From Paenibacillus sacheonensis (GTDB lineage: Bacteria > Bacillota > Bacilli > Paenibacillales > Paenibacillaceae): DNA of 64,000 bases. Each line of letters begins with the position of its first letter. The first letter of the stretch is position 1. The position numbers and the translations under genes were made by a program. Under the pieces are notes generated by a model. The model was not told where the DNA came from and made no database searches. It saw only the letters and a program-made list of their open reading frames with translations. Location: positions 1 to 64,000 of the forward strand of contig NZ_JAAAMU010000019.1 of the NCBI RefSeq assembly GCF_009909195.1, read 5' to 3'. Positions 54,491 through 63,416 of this stretch are shown piece by piece.

Positions 54491-54652
54491 AAGCCGGAAC
54501 GGTTAAGCCCGGTCTTCGGCAGTACTTTAGGCGCAGGCGGCATACGACTAAAGCCCCCAGATTCACGCGCTCCTCTGCCCGTGTAAATGACAAATAGGCC
54601 GCCTGACGGCAGCGCCCTCATTATAGCAGATTATCAAAAGGAGCTGGAGCGG

Positions 54653-56398
54653 ATGTTTCAGGAATGTTTTCACCACTCTCCCCGCAGCAATTGGGCCTAC
54701 GCCTACGACATGGAAACCATTCACTTGCGCGTGCAGACCAAACGCGACGACGTGGAGGAAGTAACGGCCGTTGCCGGCGACAAATACGATTGGGGAAGCT
54801 TTAATGAAGAACTGCCGATGCTGAAGATCGCGACGGACCATTTCTTCGATTATTGGGAGGCGGAAGTGAAGCCCAAGTACAAGCGCTTCTCTTATATCTT
54901 TCGCCTGCGGCAGGGCGATGAGACCGTCTATTTGACCGAAGGGGGCATATGCGGGGATCAACCGCAGCCGGTTGCCGGCTATTACGAGTTTCCCTACATT
55001 CACGAGATCGATTTGTTCTCGGCGCCCGAATGGGCCAAATCGGCGGTGTTCTATCAAATCATGCCGGATCGCTTCGCGAACGGCGACCCGTCCATCAATC
55101 CGGAAGGCATGGCGGAATGGGGCGCCGCCCCTACCGGGGAAAGCTGCTTCGGCGGCGATCTCCAGGGGATTCTCGACCATCTCGACCACCTGACCGATCT
55201 CGGCGTGACGGCGGTCTATTTGACGCCGATCTTCAAATCCCCCTCCAACCACAAATACGACACGGTCGATTATATGAAGATCGACGAGCACTTCGGCGAT
55301 AAGGATATGCTGAAGAAGCTCGTGCACGAATGCCATGAGCGCGGGATCCGCGTCGTGCTCGATGCGGTCTTCAATCATACGAGCGAGAATTTCCCGGCCT
55401 TCCAGGATGTGCTGCGCAATGGCGAGCAGTCGGAATACGCGGACTGGTTCCACGTGCGGACGTTCCCTGCCGAAGTGAAGGACGGCATCGCCACGTACGA
55501 TACGTTCGGCTTCTTCGGCCAGATGCCGAAGCTGAACACGGCGAATCCCAAGACGAAGAAATATTTGCTCGACGTCGCCGACTATTGGATCCGCGAGACG
55601 AATATCGACGGCTGGCGGCTCGACGTGGCCAACGAAGTCGACCATCACTTCTGGCGCGCGTTCCGCCAGGTCGTGAAGGAGGCGAAGCCGGATGCCTATA
55701 TCGTCGGGGAAGTATGGAACGACTCGCGCACATGGCTGCTCGGCGACCAGTTCGACTCGGTCATGAACTATCCGTTCGCCGATCGCGTGCTGGGCTTCTT
55801 CGCGGACGGCATGATCGACGGCCGGACCTTCTCGGAAGGCATGAACAACCTGCTCATGCGCTACCCGCAAGGGACCAACGAGGTCATCTTCAATCTGCTG
55901 TCGAGTCACGATACGCCGCGGGTGCTGACGCGGGCCGGAGGCAATAAGCTCAAGCTGAAGCTTGCGGTCGTCTTCCTGATGACGTACATCGGGACGCCGT
56001 GCATCTTCTACGGCGACGAGATCGGGCTTCAGGGCGGGAACGATCCGGATTGCCGCGGCTGCATGATCTGGGACGAGGAGCGGCAGGACCGCGAGTTATA
56101 TGACTTCTACAAGCTGCTGATCGGCTTGCGCAAAGAGCATTCCGTGCTGCGAAGCGGCCGCTTCCGCTTCCTGAAGGCGGACCCGGAAGATGCGCGCATC
56201 ATCTACGAGCGGCTCGGCGAGGGCGAGCATTTCACCGTTTGGATGAATCCGACCGGCGATCGGACCGTGCTGGAGCATGCCATGAACACGAATGACTGGC
56301 ATGACGCGCTGACGGGCGACCATGCGCCTGCCGAGAACGGCGTGCAGAAGGTGGAGCTGGACCCGTGGGGGTATCGGATATTGCGGCGCGAGCTGTAG
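54653..56398 (+). CDS. Alpha-glycosidase, neopullulanase/cyclomaltodextrinase type (GH13)
   Basis: The 581-residue enzyme has an N-terminal CBM34-like domain (to about 110), a GH13 barrel and a C-terminal beta domain, the usual length for neopullulanase/maltogenic amylase. The catalytic residues are visible: nucleophile Asp324 in GWRLDVANEVDHH, acid/base Glu353 in IVGEVWND, and Asp420 in LSSHDTPRVL; VVLDAVFNHTSENF is conserved region I. There is no signal peptide, so it acts on imported maltodextrins or glycogen inside the cell. The ATG is 9 nt after AAAAGGAG. glgC lies 619 bp downstream. Confidence 0.93.
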   Translation: MFQECFHHSPRSNWAYAYDMETIHLRVQTKRDDVEEVTAVAGDKYDWGSFNEELPMLKIATDHFFDYWEAEVKPKYKRFSYIFRLRQGDETVYLTEGGICGDQPQPVAGYYEFPYIHEIDLFSAPEWAKSAVFYQIMPDRFANGDPSINPEGMAEWGAAPTGESCFGGDLQGILDHLDHLTDLGVTAVYLTPIFKSPSNHKYDTVDYMKIDEHFGDKDMLKKLVHECHERGIRVVLDAVFNHTSENFPAFQDVLRNGEQSEYADWFHVRTFPAEVKDGIATYDTFGFFGQMPKLNTANPKTKKYLLDVADYWIRETNIDGWRLDVANEVDHHFWRAFRQVVKEAKPDAYIVGEVWNDSRTWLLGDQFDSVMNYPFADRVLGFFADGMIDGRTFSEGMNNLLMRYPQGTNEVIFNLLSSHDTPRVLTRAGGNKLKLKLAVVFLMTYIGTPCIFYGDEIGLQGGNDPDCRGCMIWDEERQDRELYDFYKLLIGLRKEHSVLRSGRFRFLKADPEDARIIYERLGEGEHFTVWMNPTGDRTVLEHAMNTNDWHDALTGDHAPAENGVQKVELDPWGYRILRREL

Positions 56399-56422
56399 GA
56401 CGGTGCACTGTTCTTCCGCAAT

Positions 56423-56470
56423 GAAGGGGATGTCGGACTGTCGCGGAGCGCGGGCGGGGGCATCCCCTTC
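56423..56470 (+). terminator. Possible terminator of the GH13 gene
   Basis: GAAGGGGATG / CATCCCCTTC form a 10-bp stem with a 28-nt GC-rich loop, followed by TTCGTGCGTTTG. Confidence 0.5.
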
Positions 56471-57017
56471 TTCGTGCGTTTGAATAAGCAGGCCTTGACG
56501 GCCCTTCTTGCCTAGTTCGAACACTGGTTCTAAAACACTAGTACACCCCGTGACTCTGTACCTGCTGCCGGTGCGGTCGCTTCGGCAACAGCGCGGCCCG
56601 TCCAACTGGTTACCCGCTTGTCGAACGCTTTTTCCCCGCTGTAGATGCGTAAAAAGTTAATAATACAGGGCATGCCACATATAATGAATCAGATGCAGTT
56701 CCAGCACTGCATGCGCAGCGTTCAAGACGCAGGCGTGGTGCAGGATACAGGCTATTCGCCAGGGCCGGCTCATGCCGGGCAAGCGCAACCTTCCAGCGCG
56801 CGGAAGGAGGTGCTTCCACCGGCGCAAGCAGGCTTCATTCCGCGCCATCTGCCTTCCCGGACATGCGTCAGTCATGAAAACGGGTGGTGATATACCCACC
56901 CATTCGCCGTTTGAAGCGTACTTTTTCCTGGGCAGGAGGAAATTTTTTTGGGCGTTTCATCCTATTTTGCCGCGTGTATATTTCTAATACAAACGGACTT
57001 CGGGGAGGAAACGAAAT
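56471..57017. other. Spacer upstream of glgC without a gene
   Basis: The 547 bp hold no credible gene; frames at 56645-56890 (plus) and 56657-56899 (minus) lack ribosome sites. The last 100 bp are AT-rich and probably contain the glgC promoter (TATATT at about 56980), but no -35 box is clear. Confidence 0.5.
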
Positions 57018-58247
57018 ATGAATACGAATTCTTGTGTCGCAATGCTGCTTGCAGGTGGAGAAGGGCGCCGACTGGCGCCGCTAACGGAGTCCATGGCTAA
57101 GCCGGCCGTGCCTTTTGGCGGAAACTGCCGCATCATTGACTACACGCTCAGCAACTGCATCAACTCCGGAATCGGATCCATCGGGGTGTTGACGCAGTAC
57201 ATGGCGGATTCGCTTCATAAGCATATCGGGGACGGTTCCTCTTGGCACACGAACGGACAAACGGCGGACATCACGCTGCTGCCATCCAGCCGCGTCGGCG
57301 AGAACGGATATTTGGGAACGGCCGATGCGATCTATCAAAATATCGATTATATCGACCGGCAATCGCCCGAGCATGTGCTCATCCTCTCCGGCGACCATAT
57401 CTATCGGATGGATTACCGCAGCATGCTGCAGGATCACGTGGCGTCCGGCGCGGCAGCCACGATCGCTGTCAAACGCGTGCCTTGGCGCGATGCCAGCCGC
57501 TTCGGCATCATGACCGCCGACGAGCGCCGGACGATCGTGGACTTTGTGGAAAAGCCGGCAAAGCCGACGAGCAATCTGGCTTCCATGGGCATTTATATTT
57601 TCAAATGGCAGGTGCTGCGCGACGCGCTGATGGCGGACCGCCTGAACCCCGCATCGAGCCATGACTTCGGCAAGGATATTATCCCGGCCTTGCTGCGGAA
57701 CGGAACATCGATGCTGGCGCATGCATTCGACGGCTACTGGCGCGATGTCGGCACGGTGGAGAGCCTGTGGGAAGCCCACATGGACCTCATCGACGGCGAG
57801 CTGGAAGACGCGGCAGGAACGAAAGCGAAACCTTGGCCGATCCTATCCCGCCTGCTGAACAATTCGATGCGTACCTATGTATGTCCGAATGCGGACGTGC
57901 AGAGCTCCTACGTCCATCACGGCAGCTCGATTAAAGGCGACCTGGACCGGAGCGTCGTATTCGGGGACGTTGCCGTCGAAGAAGGCGCCGACATCCGGGA
58001 GAGCATCCTTATGCCGGGCTCCCGCATCGGCAAAGACGTTCGATTGTCCCGCGTCATTATCGGGGAAGGGGCCGTCATCGAAGACGGCGCGGTCATCGGC
58101 AGCCTGAACGGCGATGTTACCGTCATCGCGCCGGGCGACTGCGTCGCGGCGCACCCGCGCTTCGTCGTCACGCCGGATCGGCTGCCGCAGTCGCTGTTCG
58201 ATCGGGAGGCGCCTGCCGTGGCGGCTATCGCGCTTGAGAAAGCATAA
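57018..58247 (+). CDS. glgC: Glucose-1-phosphate adenylyltransferase
   Basis: The 409-residue protein makes ADP-glucose from ATP and glucose 1-phosphate for glycogen synthesis. It shows the nucleotidyltransferase signature AMLLAGGEGRRLAPLTESMA with KPAVPFGG, DYTLSNCINSGI, the product-site motifs GTADAIYQN and LSGDHIYRMDY, and VEKPAKPTSNLASMGIYIF; the C-terminal third is a left-handed beta helix with hexapeptide repeats. GGGGAGG lies 9 nt before the ATG. It stands alone: glgA, glgB, glgD and glgP are not in the window. Confidence 0.94.
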   Translation: MNTNSCVAMLLAGGEGRRLAPLTESMAKPAVPFGGNCRIIDYTLSNCINSGIGSIGVLTQYMADSLHKHIGDGSSWHTNGQTADITLLPSSRVGENGYLGTADAIYQNIDYIDRQSPEHVLILSGDHIYRMDYRSMLQDHVASGAAATIAVKRVPWRDASRFGIMTADERRTIVDFVEKPAKPTSNLASMGIYIFKWQVLRDALMADRLNPASSHDFGKDIIPALLRNGTSMLAHAFDGYWRDVGTVESLWEAHMDLIDGELEDAAGTKAKPWPILSRLLNNSMRTYVCPNADVQSSYVHHGSSIKGDLDRSVVFGDVAVEEGADIRESILMPGSRIGKDVRLSRVIIGEGAVIEDGAVIGSLNGDVTVIAPGDCVAAHPRFVVTPDRLPQSLFDREAPAVAAIALEKA

Positions 58248-58255
58248 GAACGTTA

Positions 58256-58300
58256 GCCGAAGCTGACTTGCCCGCGGGCAGGACGGCTTCGGTTTTTTTG
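58256..58300 (+). terminator. Terminator of glgC
   Basis: GCCGAAGC...GCTTCGG encloses an inner TGCCCGCGGGCA stem and is followed by TTTTTTTG. Confidence 0.9.
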
Positions 58301-58510
58301 TTTTTGCCGGGGCTTATATGGTTGGGGATTGCGGATCGAGAGTCTAGGTTCGATCGGTCGAACTCGCCGGCCGGCCATCAGCAAGTTCTTAGCATGACCT
58401 GGACGCACGCGCATTGAGATGCAGAAGCATTGGGACGCACGCGCATTGGGTGCGTATACCCGTCCCTGCCGGCATGCACAAAAGCAACGCACCAACATAT
58501 CTAATGCACG

Positions 58511-58555
58511 AATGCCCGAACGCGCGAGAGAATATCTCTCGCACGCTCGGGCATT
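58511..58555 (-). terminator. Long hairpin downstream of oxidoreductase gene
   Basis: AATGCCCGAACGCGCGAGAGA / TCTCTCGCACGCTCGGGCATT is a 21-bp stem with two mismatches and a 3-nt loop, 62 nt past the stop codon at 58617. On the minus strand it is followed by CGTGCATTAG and not by a T run, so it may act as an RNA-stabilising or factor-dependent end. Confidence 0.6.
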
Positions 58556-58616
58556 TACTTGCTTTTCGCGCAGTATGCGGTTCGCTCATTCGCGCTGCCT
58601 CGTTTAGCCGCACCTT

Positions 58617-59654
58617 CTACAAGCGCACGGAGCGGCGCTCGTCGGCCGCCTTCATCATCGCTTCGATGAGCTTCAGCGAGACGAGTCCGTCCCGCGCGCT
58701 TACCGGCGGTTTCTTGCCCTCCACGATGCAGTCGACGAACGCATTGATGACGCCGCTGTCGGTTTGGTTGTCGTTCGTCTGGATTCCTTCGATTTCGTAT
58801 TCGCGCGAGGTGCCGTCGCTTCGTTTCACTTGCACGGGAAACGTTTCGTTCGCGAAAATTTTCAAAATCCCTTTCTCGCCGTAGAGCACCGTGCTGTTAT
58901 CTTCCTCGCCGTAATACGTCCAGCTGAGCGCAACGGTACCGAGCACGCCGCCCTCCGTCTTCACGATGCAGACCATATTGTCGTTGACCGCGATCGGTTC
59001 GCCGTCCGCGTCGGTCTTGTGGAGCGCGCCGCCGAATGCCGCGATGTCGGCGATCTCGTCCTCCAGCAAATAACGAATGAGATCCAGCTTATGAATGCCG
59101 AGGTCGCCGGCAGCGCCGAGCACGGAACGCTCCTTGCTGAAGAACCACGAATCCGTGCTTTTCACGAACGCCCAATGCTCCGGCCCGCTGTGGCCGAACG
59201 TCGTCTGAAACGTCAGCACCTTGCCGATTTCGCCCGATTCGATCAGACGCCTGGCAACGACGTGGGCCTCCGAGAACCGCTGATTGTGACCGACCATCAG
59301 AATGCGCCCCGATTCCCTGCCCGCCTTCATCATCGCCCGCGCGCCTTCGACCGATGTCGCGATCGGCTTCTCGCACAGCACGTGTTTGCCTGCCTGCAGC
59401 GCGTCCACCGTCACTTCTTCATGCGTTTCGTTGGAGGTGCAGACGCTTACCGCATCAATATCGGGATCCGCGAGAATGGATGCAATGCTAGGCGCCGCCC
59501 GGCCCCCGTACACGTCCACCAGCCGCTCCGCCCGCTCGGGATTATGATCGAAGAACGCGGCAATTTCCACCTGCTCATTCGCTGCATATTCCGGCGCATG
59601 GCGAAATTCCGCAATCGAACCGCAGCCGATAATCGCGACTCTAATCGTCTTCAT
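58617..59654 (-). CDS. Gfo/Idh/MocA family oxidoreductase
   Basis: The 345-residue protein has the N-terminal Rossmann motif VAIIGCGSIAEFRHAPEY, the family signature HVLCEKPIATSVEGARAMMK (catalytic Lys of EKP), and the C-terminal substrate domain with GDLGIHKLDLIRYLL supplying the catalytic His region. These enzymes oxidise or reduce sugars and polyols with NAD(P); the substrate is unknown. GAGGGGGA lies before the ATG. Confidence 0.93.
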   Translation of the reverse strand: MKTIRVAIIGCGSIAEFRHAPEYAANEQVEIAAFFDHNPERAERLVDVYGGRAAPSIASILADPDIDAVSVCTSNETHEEVTVDALQAGKHVLCEKPIATSVEGARAMMKAGRESGRILMVGHNQRFSEAHVVARRLIESGEIGKVLTFQTTFGHSGPEHWAFVKSTDSWFFSKERSVLGAAGDLGIHKLDLIRYLLEDEIADIAAFGGALHKTDADGEPIAVNDNMVCIVKTEGGVLGTVALSWTYYGEEDNSTVLYGEKGILKIFANETFPVQVKRSDGTSREYEIEGIQTNDNQTDSGVINAFVDCIVEGKKPPVSARDGLVSLKLIEAMMKAADERRSVRL

Positions 59655-60226
59655 GTTGTTATCCCCCTCGTCCTCGTTCTAACCCGCCGTTCGTGCGCAG
59701 GCTTCTACTCCTTACTACCCCAATTCGGGCCGAATGAACGAGGTGGACGCTGCGAAGACCGGCTGAGTCGCATACTTAAACGCCGCAACAACCTTCGGTA
59801 CGGCGAGCGGTTGTCCTAAAATACGCGTGGCACTGCGTGCAGGCGCCAGTAAATTCAAGTGTAAAATGTAATTATCTCCTATGCCTGCAGGCCATCATTC
59901 TGATTTAAGCGCAACACTGCACTTATTTGTGAGGAATTCCAGGCCATAGGCCATTTCGGATCGATAGTGCATAGTTGCTCTTACTCCTCGCAAATGAACG
60001 AATCGGATTAAAAGAAGTGTAAATTTGCACGTATTTCCAGAGCCCCAGCCCGGTGCGTAGAAACCCCGAGAACACGCGACTATTTAGGCTCTATGAGCTT
60101 CCGAATGATGGTAAAGCCATAGTTTATGACGGATCGCTATCCACTTTGATGCGAATGTAGAATGTAAATTCACGGGCCATACACAACTTCGGTGATTCCG
60201 AAGTCCTCGCCGGCTCCCGCCGCCGC
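59655..60226. repeat. Gene-free region with degenerate scattered repeats
   Basis: No gene is supported. A motif AAGTGTAAAATGTAATTATC (about 59857) recurs as AAGTGTAAATTTGCACGTAT (about 60016) and more weakly as GAATGTAAATTCACGGG (about 60150). GGCCAT boxes occur three times near 59890-59950. The base composition is clearly AT-richer than the genes around it. Confidence 0.45.
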
Positions 60227-60529
60227 TCACTCCATCTTAAACCGCTCAAGCTGCTCCCGAAGCCCCTCGCGCCGCAGTATTTCCACCTGCTTGTCGCCGA
60301 TCAGATCATAATGCGGAAACGGCTGCCGGCGGTGGATGTGCTTCGGATCCAGCCCGTTCGCGCGGCACCAGGCGGCCAGCTTCTCCAAATCGTCGCAGCC
60401 GACCTTCGTCACGGTCTTGATGCCCACGAATCGCGGCTCGAGCCAATAATGCGTCATGAACGCGATCTCGCCTCTCCCCGCCTTCGCCTTCCAGCGCTCC
60501 AATTCCTCGCGTTTCACGCCGAATGCCAT
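60227..60529 (-). CDS. Small conserved protein (YneQ-like)
   Basis: The 100-residue cytoplasmic protein starts MAFGVKREELERWKAKAGRG, continues EIAFMTHYWLEPRFVGIKTV and TKVGCDDLEKLAAWCRANGL, and ends with a basic helix. I recognise it tentatively as the B. subtilis YneQ type, of unknown function. The invariant-looking THYWLEPRF, KVGC and HPHYDL-like (FPHYDLIGDKQ) segments suggest an enzyme-like or nucleic-acid-binding fold. GGGAGG lies 10 nt before the ATG. Confidence 0.75.
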   Translation of the reverse strand: MAFGVKREELERWKAKAGRGEIAFMTHYWLEPRFVGIKTVTKVGCDDLEKLAAWCRANGLDPKHIHRRQPFPHYDLIGDKQVEILRREGLREQLERFKME

Positions 60530-60631
60530 TTGACTGCCGCCTCCCTGTTAAGCGTTGTTCTGTCAGTATATCAAAAATCGAGCTTCATTCCTTTCAGCGT
60601 ACCCAGCATGCACGGGACTGATCGGATTCAA

Positions 60632-60669
60632 GAAAATAACCCTCCACTCCCGTAAAGAAGTGAAGGGTT
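60632..60669 (-). terminator. Terminator of the MHYT-GGDEF-EAL gene
   Basis: On the minus strand AACCCTTCACTTC-TTTACGG-GAGTGGAGGGTT, with one mismatch, is followed by ATTTTCTT, 52 nt past the stop codon. Confidence 0.7.
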
Positions 60670-60720
60670 AAACGGTTGAACATTTAAACATGAGAGACGG
60701 TTGGCGGCACGCCTCTAAAC

Positions 60721-63150
60721 TTATTCCAAGACGAGACTGCGCGGTGCGAAGAACACCGCTTCGACTTCTTTCGGCGGCAGCGGGCGGCTGAAATAATAAC
60801 CTTGAATCTTCTCGCAGTCGTTGTCCGTCAGAATGTCCAGCTGCTCCTTCGTTTCAATGCCTTCCGCGATGACGTCCATGTTGAGATGCTGGGCCATCGA
60901 GATGATCGTCGCCACGATCGCCTTGTCGTTCTTGTTGACGGTAATGTCGCGGATGAAGGAACGGTCGATCTTCAGCGTATGAATCGGCAGCAGCTTGAGG
61001 TAGCTCAAGGAGCTGTAGCCCGTCCCGAAATCGTCCAAGCTAATGCGTATACCCAATTCCGTCAGTTCGTTCAAAATCGCGGTCGATACGGATGGGTCCA
61101 TCATCATGCTCTCGGTAATCTCCAGCTCCAGGTATTGCGCCTCGAGGCCCGTCTCTTCCAAAATGCCCTTTATATAGACAGGCAAGTTCGACTGGTGAAA
61201 CTGCTGGGACGATAAATTGACCGAGACCGTAATCTTCGGACCGCCCGCGTCATGCCACTGCTTCATCTGACGGCATGCTTCCCGCAGCACCCACGTTCCC
61301 AGCTCATAGATGATGCCCGTCTCTTCCGCGATCGGGATGAACACGCCGGGAGATATGACCCCTTTCACCGGGTGACGCCATCGGACCAGCGCTTCGACGC
61401 CGATCATTTGGCTGTCCGAAGACCGGATTTGAGGCTGGTAATCGAGGTACAGCTGCTCCCGCAGAATGGCCTGCCGGAGATCGATTTCCAGCTCGATCTT
61501 CTCCTGCAGCTGCGCGTTCAGCTCGCCCGTGTAGAATTGATACCCGTTCTTGCCGTTCCTCTTCACCTCGTACATGGCGGTGTCCGCATTCTTGAGCAGC
61601 TGCACCGCGTCCTCCCCATCATCCGGATAGACGGCAATGCCGATGCTCGCCGTAACATAGAAATCATTCTCTTTCAGCCGATAAGGCACGCTGATCTCGG
61701 CAATGACCTTCGTCGCGATTCCGGCCACCTCGTCCATATCGCAGCAAGGATCGCACAGGAACGTGAATTCATCTCCCCCCAAGCGGGCCACGGTCACCCG
61801 ATCTGCGGAGATGCAGGTTTGAATCCGCTTGCCGACCTCCTGCAAAAACAAATCGCCGTACGTATGTCCCAGCGAGTCATTAATCAGCTTGAAGCGGTCG
61901 ATATCCATCATCATCACGCAGAAACGTTCGGCGCGCCGCTCGATCATGCCGTTAAGCGCTTGGTTGAACATCCGCCTGTTGGGCATGCCCGTCAGTTCGT
62001 CATGGAACGCAAGGTATTGAATTTTTTCCTTGGAGGCATGCTCCTCCGTGATGTCCTTGGCGATGATATAGCTCCCGGCCACCTTGCCCTCTTGCTCGAC
62101 CGGCACGTTGACGACGTTGAGCTCGACGCGATGCCCCAGCCGATGAGTGATCGCGGTTTGATAGCTTTGCATCTCGCCGTTCAGCGATTTCAAGAACAGC
62201 TCTCTCGTCCGTTCCCGCTCCTCCGGAACGATGAACGGCAGAATGCCGTCGATCGACCCGCTCCGGAACCAGTCGGCGGATATTCCCGTCAGCCTGACGA
62301 TGGCCGAATTAAAGCCCGTGATGCGATTGTGCATGTCGATGGAAATGATGCCGTCCTGATTGTTGTCGAATAGCGACTTGTACCATTTCTCGCCTTGCCG
62401 GATCTCGGACTCCTTGCTGGCGAAGCGATTGGAGATGAAGATGCCGAATATGGACAGTCCCAGCGTCAGAAGCGTGCCGCCAGCTATGAAATAAGGAAGG
62501 AACGTATGGTTCAGGAGAATGCCGGAAGCCCTGTAGGAAGCATCCCTCTCTTGAAACCGCGCGGCATGCATGCCCGTGTAATGCATCCCTACGACCGCAG
62601 CCCCCATGATGAAGCTGCTCCCGAGCTTCTTCCATACGCTGCCCCGGTCATTCCCCGTCCGCAAATAAAAGGCCAGCCAGAACGCCGCGAACGAAGCGCC
62701 GATCGCGATGAGCACGGAGCACGTGAACCAGAAGGGATCGTAGCTTATGCGGATCTCCATCGCGCCCATGCCGATATAATGCATCGCCGATATGCCAACG
62801 GCAAGCAGCATGCCTCCGCCAAGCAGATGGGGCAGCGTCAGCTTGCTTCGGCCCACGACGTACAGCGCCCCGAACGAAGCGGCTATGACCACCACCACCG
62901 AAAGCAAGACCATGCCGAGATCGTATGCGACGGAGATGCTGAGCGAGAAAGCCAGCATGCCTACAAAATGCATGGACCATACGCCAAGCCCCATCGCGAC
63001 TGCGCCGAACAGGACCCAGCCCCAGCGTTGAATGCCCTTGGCCGTACTAATCCTGCCGACCAAATCAAGCACCGTATACGACGCGACCACGGCAACCACA
63101 TAAGAGAATAAAACCAGCAGCATATCATACGAACCATGCATGTGATGCAC
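60721..63150 (-). CDS. c-di-GMP signalling protein: MHYT-PAS-GGDEF-EAL
   Basis: The 809-residue membrane protein begins with an MHYT sensor of seven helices carrying MHFVGM, MHYIGM and MHYTGM motifs (proposed to bind copper and sense O2, CO or NO), followed by PAS (about 275-385), GGDEF (about 390-545; active site RLGGDEF intact, FHDELTGMPNRRMF) and EAL (about 560-800; GVEALVRWRHP, LDDFGTGYSSLSYL, IAEGIETKEQ intact). Both catalytic sites look functional, so it could make or degrade c-di-GMP depending on signal. The GTG start lies 6 nt after AAAGGGGG. Confidence 0.95.
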   Translation of the reverse strand: MHHMHGSYDMLLVLFSYVVAVVASYTVLDLVGRISTAKGIQRWGWVLFGAVAMGLGVWSMHFVGMLAFSLSISVAYDLGMVLLSVVVVIAASFGALYVVGRSKLTLPHLLGGGMLLAVGISAMHYIGMGAMEIRISYDPFWFTCSVLIAIGASFAAFWLAFYLRTGNDRGSVWKKLGSSFIMGAAVVGMHYTGMHAARFQERDASYRASGILLNHTFLPYFIAGGTLLTLGLSIFGIFISNRFASKESEIRQGEKWYKSLFDNNQDGIISIDMHNRITGFNSAIVRLTGISADWFRSGSIDGILPFIVPEERERTRELFLKSLNGEMQSYQTAITHRLGHRVELNVVNVPVEQEGKVAGSYIIAKDITEEHASKEKIQYLAFHDELTGMPNRRMFNQALNGMIERRAERFCVMMMDIDRFKLINDSLGHTYGDLFLQEVGKRIQTCISADRVTVARLGGDEFTFLCDPCCDMDEVAGIATKVIAEISVPYRLKENDFYVTASIGIAVYPDDGEDAVQLLKNADTAMYEVKRNGKNGYQFYTGELNAQLQEKIELEIDLRQAILREQLYLDYQPQIRSSDSQMIGVEALVRWRHPVKGVISPGVFIPIAEETGIIYELGTWVLREACRQMKQWHDAGGPKITVSVNLSSQQFHQSNLPVYIKGILEETGLEAQYLELEITESMMMDPSVSTAILNELTELGIRISLDDFGTGYSSLSYLKLLPIHTLKIDRSFIRDITVNKNDKAIVATIISMAQHLNMDVIAEGIETKEQLDILTDNDCEKIQGYYFSRPLPPKEVEAVFFAPRSLVLE

Positions 63151-63320
63151 GAATATCCCCCTTTCCGTTCCATCAACCGCGGAACAGTGAAAGTCCTAGT
63201 CCATTAATCATAAACGGAATTTTTCCATTATCAAGAAGAAAATTCGAGAAATTTTGACATTATGCATCAGGTTTCGATACGTCTCGCGCTCGCGGCTCGA
63301 ATCGGACCCTGAGAATGAAG

Positions 63321-63358
63321 AAAAGGATGGTCTCGACGATGCTCGAGATCCATCCTTC
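63321..63358 (-). terminator. Terminator of the right-edge oxidoreductase gene
   Basis: On the minus strand AAGGATGGATCTCGA-GCATCG-TCGAGACCATCCTT forms a stem with one mismatch, followed by TTCTTC, 59 nt past the stop codon at 63417. Confidence 0.8.
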
Positions 63359-63416
63359 TCCTGCGCTTACCCTGCTTGCAAGCGCTCCGAATTGCCTTCC
63401 CGAACGGGGCTTCGCC

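Noticed and set aside
56645..56899. Overlapping plus and minus ORFs of about 80 codons upstream of glgC
   Set aside because: Neither has a ribosome site or recognisable protein features.
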